Shown piece after piece: positions 1-7,794 of a stretch of DNA of 36,162 bases; positions within the stretch are counted from its first letter, which is position 1; every line of letters starts with the position of its first letter. The position numbers and the translations under genes were made by a program. The notes under the pieces were generated by a model. The model was given only the letters and a program-made list of their open reading frames with translations, made no database searches and had not been told where the DNA came from. The DNA is from an uncultured Pelagibacteraceae bacterium (GTDB lineage: Bacteria > Pseudomonadota > Alphaproteobacteria > Pelagibacterales > Pelagibacteraceae). Location of the stretch: the NCBI GenBank assembly GCA_902606645.1, contig CACLHJ010000005.1, positions 1 through 36,162 of the forward strand, given 5' to 3'.

Positions 1-26
1 ATAAAATAAAATAAATTAAAATTTTT

Positions 27-941
27 TTACCTTTTTTTTGATGCATCTTTTAATATCCACTCTATTAATTCTATGAAGCTCATACCATGGTGAGCAGCTA
101 TCTCAGGAACTAAAGAAAGTTTAGTCATTCCAGGCTGAGTATTTATCTCTAACAAATAAAATTTACCGTTAAAATATTTAAAGTCTGATCTCGTAACTCC
201 CCTACATTTAATTATTCTATGGGCTTTGTGAGCCAACTCTAATACTTTATCTAATTTTTTTTTAGGTAAATCAATTTTAATAATATGTTGTGTTTTGGCG
301 TTAGTATTATACTTTGCTTGATAATCATAAAATTTTCTCTTAGGTTTTAATTCTATTGCTCCTAATTTTCTATTTCCTAAGATTGCGACTTGTATTTCTC
401 TACCCTCTATATACTCTTCAATCATTACCTTATTGTAATTTTTAAGAGAATTTAAAATTTTGAATATATTTTTTCTATTACAGATAAATACATTTACGCT
501 TGAGCCTTCATTTAATGGTTTAACTACAACTGGAAATTTTAATTTACTATTTATTATTTTAACTAGTTGTGGATTTTTTTTATCAAATGAGTATGTAAAG
601 AATTTAGGAGTATTTATTTTATATTTTATAAATAGTTTTTTAGATATTTCTTTATCCATTGCTATAGCAGATGGAATTACACCTGAATGAGTATATGGAA
701 TATTGAACCTTTCAAGTATGGTTTGAATATAACCATCTTCTCCAAACTGTCCATGCAATGCATTAAAAATTACATCAGGATTAAATTTATTAATGATTTT
801 TTGCAGATTACTATTTGGTTCAGAAATTTGAACATTATATGAATTTTTTCTTAATTCTTTTGCAACTTGCAGTCCAGTATCAAGACTAATTAATCTCTCT
901 TTTGAAATTCCCCCTGATATTATTAATATTTTCTTTTTCAA
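27..941 (-). CDS. ddl: D-alanine--D-alanine ligase
   Basis: Cytoplasmic ATP-grasp ligase that joins two D-alanines to make the dipeptide MurF adds to the peptidoglycan precursor. The 304-residue length is normal for the bacterial DdlB type. The N-terminal domain carries the glycine-rich ISGGISKER turn and NALHGQFGEDG. The central ATP-grasp part has VVKPLNEGSSV and MIEEYIEGRE, and the C-terminal part ends in the metal-binding LEINTQPGMT. The start is TTG, since no ATG is available next to the first conserved strand and the murB stop lies immediately before it. It is the last complete gene of the dcw operon in the window. In related bacteria ftsQ and ftsA follow, so they would be expected just beyond the left edge; that is inference. 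Only 26 AT-rich bases lie past its stop codon here. Confidence 0.95.
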   Translation of the reverse strand: MKKKILIISGGISKERLISLDTGLQVAKELRKNSYNVQISEPNSNLQKIINKFNPDVIFNALHGQFGEDGYIQTILERFNIPYTHSGVIPSAIAMDKEISKKLFIKYKINTPKFFTYSFDKKNPQLVKIINSKLKFPVVVKPLNEGSSVNVFICNRKNIFKILNSLKNYNKVMIEEYIEGREIQVAILGNRKLGAIELKPKRKFYDYQAKYNTNAKTQHIIKIDLPKKKLDKVLELAHKAHRIIKCRGVTRSDFKYFNGKFYLLEINTQPGMTKLSLVPEIAAHHGMSFIELIEWILKDASKKR

Positions 942-942
942 T

Positions 943-1848
943 TTATTCTATTATTTTAATTTCTGTTTCAAGCTTGATCCCAGTTTTTTTGAAAACACAA
1001 TCAGATACGAATTCAATCAAATCTTTCATTTCTTCAAATTTAGCATTACCTTTGTTTACAAAAAAATTACAGTGCTTATCTGAAATTGACGCATCTCCAA
1101 ATGATTTTTCAAGTGGTACAGACTCTCTAATTAACTGCCATACCTTTTTGTTAGTTTGATTAATAGGGTTTTTAAACGTACTTCCACTAGTTTTTATTCT
1201 TGTAGGTTGAGATTGTTCTTTTTTTTCCACTAATTTTTGAACTTCGCTCTTTATTAAAGCTTTATCTTTTTTGTATCCCTTAAAGGATGCGCTCAAAAAT
1301 ATAAGATCGTCTGATAATCCACTCTCTCTATATTTAAAATCTATATCTTTGACTGGAATAGTTAAAACCTTACCTGATTTATCTACCGCTTGAATAGAAA
1401 TGAGGATATCTTTAAATTCTTTACCAAAACATCCTGCATTCATTTTAATGCCACCACCAACCGTCCCTGGAATACATGATAAAAATTCAAAGCCCCCCAA
1501 ACCATTATTAATAGCAAATTCTGATAGCGATTTATCACTAACAGCACTACCTGCAATTATAATTTCTTCAGTTAATAAAGAAATATTATTAAAGTTATTT
1601 AATAATTTAATTACAACGCCATCATAATTATTGTCTGTAATTAATGTATTTGAGCCCCCTCCTAAAATAAAAATCTTTTCTTTATTATTTATCTTTTTTA
1701 AAAACTTGATTAATTCTTTTAAATTTTTAGCTTTATAATAAATCTTAGTTTTGCCACCAATATTAAACCAATTCTTTTTCTTTAAATCATAATTTAATTT
1801 TAAATTTTCACTAAATTCAGACGACAATTCTTTTAAATAATCACTCAT
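943..1848 (-). CDS. murB: UDP-N-acetylenolpyruvoylglucosamine reductase
   Basis: FAD-dependent reductase that turns UDP-GlcNAc-enolpyruvate into UDP-MurNAc with NADPH in the cytoplasm. The FAD-binding half shows FILGGGSNTLI and CIPGTVGGGIKMNAGCFG. The substrate half shows FKYRESGL, whose Tyr-Arg pair is typical of the active site, and TSGSTFKNP, whose serine is the expected proton donor. A glutamate near the C-terminus (LETEIKIIE) also fits. At 301 residues it matches the shorter type II MurB that lacks the extra loop of the E. coli enzyme. Its ATG overlaps the murC stop by one base and only one base separates its stop from the ddl TTG start, so the three genes are probably translationally coupled. 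Confidence 0.95.
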   Translation of the reverse strand: MSDYLKELSSEFSENLKLNYDLKKKNWFNIGGKTKIYYKAKNLKELIKFLKKINNKEKIFILGGGSNTLITDNNYDGVVIKLLNNFNNISLLTEEIIIAGSAVSDKSLSEFAINNGLGGFEFLSCIPGTVGGGIKMNAGCFGKEFKDILISIQAVDKSGKVLTIPVKDIDFKYRESGLSDDLIFLSASFKGYKKDKALIKSEVQKLVEKKEQSQPTRIKTSGSTFKNPINQTNKKVWQLIRESVPLEKSFGDASISDKHCNFFVNKGNAKFEEMKDLIEFVSDCVFKKTGIKLETEIKIIE

Positions 1849-3242
1849 TACAAAAATTTAGGCATTTCTCTCATCCATGATGAAATGGAACCTGCCCCCA
1901 TACCTATTACTATTTTGTTCCCATAAATATTATGTTTTAAATATTTTGCTAATTGATATTTGTCATTCACTAGAAATAGTTCGACTTTGGATTTTTTTAT
2001 TATTTCTTTTGCAAAATTATAATAACTAAAACCTAATTTGATTTTTTCACCTGCAGTATATATCGGAAAAAGAATTACTTTGTCTGCATCTTTAAATGCA
2101 GATGCAAATTCTGACTTTAAATCTTTTAATCTTGATATCCTGTGCGGTTGAAAAATACATATTTTTTCATAATTTGAATAAACTTTTTTTACTCCGTTAA
2201 GAACTTCTTTAATTTCAGTTGGATGATGAGCATAATCATCAAAAAAATCAACTTTGTTAAATGTAAAAATTTTATTAAATCTTCTTTGAACACCTTTAAA
2301 GTTTTTAAGTCCTTTTTTTATATTTAAAATACTTAAGCCCACATTAAGTGCTACAGCAGTTGCAGCTACTGAATTTTTGATATTATGTAAGCCTAATAAT
2401 GGAATTTTTATTTTTTTTATTATTATAATTTTCTTATTAGGCAATCTAATTTTTAAATCATACTCCGAATATTCTCTATTTTGCTTAATGTTTTTAACAC
2501 TATAGTTAGATTTGTCGTCTATACCATAAGTATAAAAATTTTTATTTTTTAATTTTTTTAATAAGTTTCTATTATTTTTATTATCTAAACAAATAAATGA
2601 TTTTCCAAAAGATGGAACTTTCTTAACAAAATTTACAAAATATTTATTTAATTTATCCATAGAACCATAATAGTCCATGTGTTCTCTATCAATATTTGTT
2701 ATGATTGCGTACGTTGGAGGGGTATGAACAAAGCTACCATCTGACTCATCGGCTTCTAATATTGACCATTCACTTTTCCCAAGTTTCGCGGAATTATTTA
2801 TAGAGTTGATTACACCTCCATTAATAATAGTTGGATCTATTTTGGTTTCTTGGAAGATAGAAGCAATTAAGGATGTGGTAGTAGTCTTGCCATGAGAGCC
2901 CACAACAACAATATTTTTTGTTAAAGACACAATATTTGCTAACATTTCGCCTCTTTTATAAATAGGCAACTGCTTCTCAATTGCCTCTAACATTTCTGGA
3001 TTATTTTTTTTTATAGCTGAAGAAATAACTAATATTGTTGCCTTATTTATATTTTGTTTTTTATGACCTATTAAAACTTTTATTTTTTCTTTTTTGAGCC
3101 TTTCAATATTTTTATTAATAGAGATATCGCTACCTTGAACCCTAAAACCTTTGCCTTTCATTATTAAAGCTAAACCACTCATACCAATACCACCAATACC
3201 AATAAAATGTACTAACTCAGTTTTTGCTAATTTAATTTTCAT
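1848..3242 (-). CDS. murC: UDP-N-acetylmuramate--L-alanine ligase
   Basis: Mur ligase that adds L-alanine to UDP-MurNAc using ATP, the first amino acid of the stem peptide. The N-terminal Rossmann part begins HFIGIGGIGMSGLA, characteristic of MurC. The P-loop GSHGKTTTT is near residue 115, followed by the Mur-ligase signatures EADESDGSF and ITNIDREHMDYYG and the C-terminal DDYAHHPTEI and FQPHRISR. The 464-residue length is normal. The gene overlaps murG by 11 bp upstream and murB by one base downstream. The protein is rich in Lys, Asn and Ile, as expected from the base composition. Confidence 0.96.
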   Translation of the reverse strand: MKIKLAKTELVHFIGIGGIGMSGLALIMKGKGFRVQGSDISINKNIERLKKEKIKVLIGHKKQNINKATILVISSAIKKNNPEMLEAIEKQLPIYKRGEMLANIVSLTKNIVVVGSHGKTTTTSLIASIFQETKIDPTIINGGVINSINNSAKLGKSEWSILEADESDGSFVHTPPTYAIITNIDREHMDYYGSMDKLNKYFVNFVKKVPSFGKSFICLDNKNNRNLLKKLKNKNFYTYGIDDKSNYSVKNIKQNREYSEYDLKIRLPNKKIIIIKKIKIPLLGLHNIKNSVAATAVALNVGLSILNIKKGLKNFKGVQRRFNKIFTFNKVDFFDDYAHHPTEIKEVLNGVKKVYSNYEKICIFQPHRISRLKDLKSEFASAFKDADKVILFPIYTAGEKIKLGFSYYNFAKEIIKKSKVELFLVNDKYQLAKYLKHNIYGNKIVIGMGAGSISSWMREMPKFL

Positions 3243-4299
3243 TTAAAATTGATAATAAATTTTGATTAACATTATTCCATGTATTTTGATAATTTAAATT
3301 TTCTAAATTCTTTTTTTTAAGCAAATATTCCTCTTTATTTTTAATTATTTTGAGCAAAAGATCTTCAAAATTTTGTTTATCAAAATTTTTTTGATTTACG
3401 ATCCAACAAGAGTTTTGATCCTCATAAAATTTTGCATTTTCATATTGATGGTTATCCATAGAGGATGGAAGGGGAATAGAGATAAATGGGACTTTTAATA
3501 ATGACAATTCTGCTAAACTTGAAGCACCACCCCTAGTAATACACAAATCAGATTTAATTAGAAGTTTATTGAGATTTTTTTCAAACACAAAAACATGGTG
3601 TTCAATTTTATTTTCTTTATAAAAATTTATAAGAAAATTTTGATTACTATCATTTGTTTGGTGAATAATTTTTATTTTTATACTTTTTGAAACTTTAGCC
3701 AAAGTTTGATGTAATAAATTATCAAATATTTTGGCACCCTGACTACCCCCTATAATTGTAATAGTAAATAACCTTTTTTCTTCAATATTTGTTAATTCTT
3801 CATAATATTTTTTTCTTACTAAAGGTTTGAGAATTCTTAGCTTGTTCTCAAATTTTTTTGGAAGATCAATAATATTTTTTGAATAACAAATAATAATTTT
3901 TGAAAAATTTAAAAAAAATTTATTTGCTCTACCCATAACCATATTTGGTTCAATTAAATAAATTTTAATACGCAATAATTTTGCAGCAAAACATAACGGT
4001 AAAGACATATATCCACCAGTTGAAATTAAGATTGAAATTTTTTCTTTTTTTAAAATATTTAAAGATGTTATTATTAATAAAAATACTTTAAAAATTACCA
4101 CAGGAAAAAAAATAGAAATTTTTAGTTTTGGAGTATCAACAATAAAAGGTTTATACTTTTCTGTTTCAAAATATTTTAAGCCTCTTTGATCACTTGAAAT
4201 AAACATATCGTACTCAGTTTTTAAATGATCGTAAATTGTCAAAGCTGGTAATACATGTCCTCCGGATCCACCTGTAGTAATCAAAATTTTTTTTTTCAT
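3232..4299 (-). CDS. murG: UDP-N-acetylglucosamine--N-acetylmuramyl-(pentapeptide) pyrophosphoryl-undecaprenol GlcNAc transferase
   Basis: GT-B glycosyltransferase (GT28) on the inner face of the cytoplasmic membrane that adds GlcNAc to lipid I to make lipid II. The N-terminal motif TTGGSGGHVLPAL (residues 8-20) and STGGYMSLP are MurG hallmarks of the lipid-acceptor half. The C-terminal half has TIIGGSQGAKIFD, CITRGGASSLAEL and PLPSSMDNHQYENA, which form the UDP-GlcNAc site. A hydrophobic patch around residues 65-80 fits membrane association. At 355 residues it is full length. It starts 3 bp after ftsW and overlaps murC by 11 bp. Confidence 0.95.
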   Translation of the reverse strand: MKKKILITTGGSGGHVLPALTIYDHLKTEYDMFISSDQRGLKYFETEKYKPFIVDTPKLKISIFFPVVIFKVFLLIITSLNILKKEKISILISTGGYMSLPLCFAAKLLRIKIYLIEPNMVMGRANKFFLNFSKIIICYSKNIIDLPKKFENKLRILKPLVRKKYYEELTNIEEKRLFTITIIGGSQGAKIFDNLLHQTLAKVSKSIKIKIIHQTNDSNQNFLINFYKENKIEHHVFVFEKNLNKLLIKSDLCITRGGASSLAELSLLKVPFISIPLPSSMDNHQYENAKFYEDQNSCWIVNQKNFDKQNFEDLLLKIIKNKEEYLLKKKNLENLNYQNTWNNVNQNLLSILNEN

Positions 4300-4302
4300 T
4301 AA

Positions 4303-5424
4303 TTAATTTATTTTTCTTTTAGTCAAATTTAATATAATACCTGCTAATATAGATGTACTTATAATTGACGATCCTCCATAACTTAAGAAAGGTAAAGTCA
4401 TACCAGTCGTCGGAAACAATCTAATATTTACCCCAATATGAATTGTTGCTTGCATCAATATTAAACTTATCGAACCAATTAATATTAATTTGGTTTTATC
4501 ATCTGTTTCAAAACTAATTTTTTTAAAAACCATATAAATGAAAATTAAAAACAATAATAAAATTAACATTATTGCCACCACTCCAAATTCTTCAGAAATT
4601 ACAGAGATGATATAGTCTGTATGCGCCTCAGGCACTCTATTTTTAAGCACTCCTTCTCCAATTCCTTTACCAAAAAAACCTCCACTAGAAATAGAGTCTA
4701 TTGCTTTGTCAGATTGGAAATTGTGAGTTCCAGTTTCCCTATCAAAGAAAGAGAGTATACGTCCCCGTATGTAGTCAAACTTAGGCACATATATTATTAA
4801 ATATGTTAGCAAGATTATTGCTAGGCAGAAAAATGCTAAAAGAATAAATATATTAATCCCTGATGTAAAAATTAAAACAGACCAAGAGAAAACTACTAAT
4901 AAAGTTTGCCCTATATCTGGCTGGACTATTAGTAAAAGAGATATAATTGAGATAGTTAATGTAGTTAATATGTACTTAATCATTATATTAGTTTTTTCAG
5001 TACAAAAAATTGCTGCTAAAAAAACTATTAAAAAAGGCTTAAGAACTTCTATAGGTTGAAACCTTGGTAAAAAAAATAGATCTATCCATCTCTTAGAGCC
5101 CTTGACCTCAACACCTATAATTGGAACTAATAGTAATGAAATTAAAGAAACAAAAAAAAGTACTATTGAATATTTAATTAATTGTTCTTTCTTTAAAGAA
5201 GAAAATATAAAAACAATAAATATCCCAATAACAACATATACTAAGTGTTTAAAAAAAAAGAAGTAACTATTTGTGTTTAATTTATCAGAGGCTATTAAAG
5301 AAGTAGAGACTAAAGAAAAAAACAGACCAATAATAAATAATAAACTAATTATAAAAAAAATAGATTTATCAATATTTTTCCACCACTGATAATAAAATTT
5401 ATAAAGAAAACTATCTGTTTGCAT
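4303..5424 (-). CDS. ftsW: Septal peptidoglycan glycosyltransferase FtsW (SEDS family)
   Basis: Polytopic SEDS protein that polymerises lipid II at the division septum together with the transpeptidase FtsI. I see about ten hydrophobic membrane segments in 373 residues. The family signature region reads GGFFGKGIGEGVLKNRVPEAHTDYIISVISEEFG, given here in parts: GGFFGKGIGEG, then VPEAHTDYI, then SEEFG. The C-terminal signature TTGMTLPFLSYGGSS is also present. It is FtsW rather than RodA because it lies between murD and murG in the dcw cluster. It overlaps the murD 3' end by 14 bp. Its partner ftsI is encoded four genes upstream in the same operon. Confidence 0.94.
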   Translation of the reverse strand: MQTDSFLYKFYYQWWKNIDKSIFFIISLLFIIGLFFSLVSTSLIASDKLNTNSYFFFFKHLVYVVIGIFIVFIFSSLKKEQLIKYSIVLFFVSLISLLLVPIIGVEVKGSKRWIDLFFLPRFQPIEVLKPFLIVFLAAIFCTEKTNIMIKYILTTLTISIISLLLIVQPDIGQTLLVVFSWSVLIFTSGINIFILLAFFCLAIILLTYLIIYVPKFDYIRGRILSFFDRETGTHNFQSDKAIDSISSGGFFGKGIGEGVLKNRVPEAHTDYIISVISEEFGVVAIMLILLLFLIFIYMVFKKISFETDDKTKLILIGSISLILMQATIHIGVNIRLFPTTGMTLPFLSYGGSSIISTSILAGIILNLTKRKIN

Positions 5425-6709
5425 TTAAATATTTTTTTATTATTTTATTGAAATATAAACCTCTATCCTCAAAATTTTTAAAATTATCAAATGATGCTCC
5501 AGCTGGACTAAATAGAATTGTATTTTTTTTTACTTTATTATATTTAATCTCTAAAAATATTTGATTAAGTGTGTCTTTCAAATTTTTAAACTTTTTAATT
5601 GTTAATTTATTTTTAAGATTTTTGCTAAATTCTATTTGATATTTGCCAAATATATAACTATTAAAATTTTTACATTGAAATTTAGTAAGATTAAACTTGT
5701 CTCCTTTTTTTGGTATGCCACACAAAATCCAGTAAACATTTTTAAGATTTTTAAGAAGGTTCTCTGACGAAGCCATGCTAGTAGATTTTGAGTCATTAAT
5801 TATAGTTAAATAATTATTATCAAATATTATTTGTTGACGATATTTTAGTCCTTTAAATTTATTTATTGTTCTTAATAATTTTTTGTTATTTAAATTTAAA
5901 ATTTGGCATATTTTTAATACAAAAATTAAATTTTCTCTATTACCAGATGACATAAAATACTTGTTTTTGATTTTTTTAAAAATTGGGGGTTGGAGCGAAG
6001 TATCTATTTTAATAATTCTTTGTTTATATTTTTTGCTTCTCAATTTTTTGATAATAACAGGATCATTTATTTTCACAAAACCTAAAGATTGCGAAGTTTG
6101 TGAATCTAATAATCTAAATTTAGCCTCTACATAATTTTTAAAATTTTTGTGCCTTTCAATGTGATCAGGTGTGATATTAAGAATTGCTGAATATTTTGAT
6201 TTAAAAATTTTACTATATTCAAGCTGATAAGAAGATGCTTCAATTACAAAAAAAGTTTTATTTATAATTTTTTTTTCTGATAGTATGGGATATCCAATAT
6301 TTCCAACAAGCCTAGCGTCTTTTTTTTGATCCCTTAAAACATCATATAAAAGTTTTGCAGTAGTCGATTTTCCATTAGTGCCAGTGATCGTAATACTATC
6401 GTTGCCAAAAAATGAGTAAAAAACGTCAAGATCTGTATAAACTTTAGAAGAATTTTGCTTTAAATATTTTGATAATTTACATTTAGAAAAGTCTATTCCT
6501 GGGCTTATTATTATAAAATCAAAATCACATTTAAGTATTTTGGTGAAAGAAAGATTTTTTTTATGAAATCTCAGATTATTTTGAGGATTGTCATCAAATA
6601 AGTTTACTTTAGCTTTATGTCTTAAAAAATTATAAGTAGATATTCCACTTTTACCCAATCCATAAATTAATATTTTTTTTTTTAAAAAAATATTATTAAT
6701 TTTGGTCAT
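5411..6709 (-). CDS. murD: UDP-N-acetylmuramoyl-L-alanine--D-glutamate ligase
   Basis: Mur ligase that adds D-glutamate to UDP-MurNAc-L-Ala. The N-terminal domain starts ILIYGLGKSGISTYNFL. The ATP P-loop GTNGKSTTAKLL is near residue 108, followed by VIEASSYQLE and NITPDHIERH, both Mur-ligase signatures. The C-terminal domain has INDSKSTSMASS, a MurD-specific motif, and FSPAGASFDNFKNFEDRG. The 432-residue length is normal. Its ATG shares one base with the mraY stop and its 3' end overlaps ftsW by 14 bp. Confidence 0.95.
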   Translation of the reverse strand: MTKINNIFLKKKILIYGLGKSGISTYNFLRHKAKVNLFDDNPQNNLRFHKKNLSFTKILKCDFDFIIISPGIDFSKCKLSKYLKQNSSKVYTDLDVFYSFFGNDSITITGTNGKSTTAKLLYDVLRDQKKDARLVGNIGYPILSEKKIINKTFFVIEASSYQLEYSKIFKSKYSAILNITPDHIERHKNFKNYVEAKFRLLDSQTSQSLGFVKINDPVIIKKLRSKKYKQRIIKIDTSLQPPIFKKIKNKYFMSSGNRENLIFVLKICQILNLNNKKLLRTINKFKGLKYRQQIIFDNNYLTIINDSKSTSMASSENLLKNLKNVYWILCGIPKKGDKFNLTKFQCKNFNSYIFGKYQIEFSKNLKNKLTIKKFKNLKDTLNQIFLEIKYNKVKKNTILFSPAGASFDNFKNFEDRGLYFNKIIKKYLNANR

Positions 6710-7794
6710 TATCTTAACTTTAAAGTCGCTAATCCTATCATTGCTAAAATGATAGAAATGATCCAGAATCTTATAACCACTGTGGACTCAGGCCAACCTT
6801 TCTTCTCGAAGTGGTGATGAATTGGTGCCATTCTAAAAATTCGTTTTCCAGTTAGTTTAAAAGAAACAACTTGGACCATCACAGAAACTGCTTCGAGTAC
6901 AAAAAGTCCACCTGTTATTGCAAGAACAATTTCATGTTTGGTTATTATCCCAACTGCCCCGAGAGATCCTCCTAAGGACAATGATCCAGTATCTCCCATA
7001 AAAATTTTAGCTGGTGGTGCGTTGAACCATAGAAAACCTAAACAAGATCCTATGATTGCTCCACAGAAAATTGAGATTTCACCTGTACCCTCTATGTATG
7101 GTATTTGTAAGTAATCAGAAAAAACAATATTTCCAGTTACATAACTTATAAATGCAAAGCATCCTGCAACCAAAATAACTGGAACTGTCGCTAAACCATC
7201 TAAACCATCAGTTAGATTAACTGCATTTGATGAACCAACTAAAACAAAAACAGCAAATGGTATAAAGAACCATCCCAAATTAATAATTAAATTTTTAAAG
7301 AATGGGAAATATAGGTTTGTTATGTTCTGATTCTCTACATAATAAATAAAAAAACAAACTCCTACAATTGCTAAAATAATCTGAGAAATTATTTTAAATT
7401 TTGATGAGACACCAGAAGAATTGCTTTGTTTAATTTTTTTATAATCATCAAAAGCACCTAAAACACCAAACGAAACAGCTATATAAATACAAAAAAGAAT
7501 ATTTATATTTGTTAAATCCCCCCAACATAAAACTGAAACTAATAAACCTATTAAAATAATTACACCGCCCATTGTTGGTGTTCCAATTTTTTTTACAATG
7601 TGCTCTTCAGGCCCATCATCTCGAATAGGATTTAAAATTTTTTGGCTAGAAAAATACTTAATAAAAGGTCCACCAATAATTAGGACAATAGCTAAGGATG
7701 TGAATAGAGACAATCCAGTTCTAAAAGTGATGTATTTGAAAACATTTAAAAAACCAAATGTGTCAACAAAGTTAAGTAAAAATTGATAAAGCAT
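6709..7794 (-). CDS. mraY: Phospho-N-acetylmuramoyl-pentapeptide transferase
   Basis: Integral membrane enzyme that transfers phospho-MurNAc-pentapeptide onto undecaprenyl phosphate, giving lipid I. About ten hydrophobic helices are visible in 361 residues. Active-site motifs are present: GAFDDYKK with the paired aspartates, NLTDGLDGLA, FMGDTGSLSLGG with the third catalytic aspartate, and the histidine cluster RMAPIHHHFEKKGWPE. It abuts murEF with no intervening base and shares one base with murD, so it is co-transcribed and probably coupled in translation with both. Confidence 0.97.
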   Translation of the reverse strand: MLYQFLLNFVDTFGFLNVFKYITFRTGLSLFTSLAIVLIIGGPFIKYFSSQKILNPIRDDGPEEHIVKKIGTPTMGGVIILIGLLVSVLCWGDLTNINILFCIYIAVSFGVLGAFDDYKKIKQSNSSGVSSKFKIISQIILAIVGVCFFIYYVENQNITNLYFPFFKNLIINLGWFFIPFAVFVLVGSSNAVNLTDGLDGLATVPVILVAGCFAFISYVTGNIVFSDYLQIPYIEGTGEISIFCGAIIGSCLGFLWFNAPPAKIFMGDTGSLSLGGSLGAVGIITKHEIVLAITGGLFVLEAVSVMVQVVSFKLTGKRIFRMAPIHHHFEKKGWPESTVVIRFWIISIILAMIGLATLKLR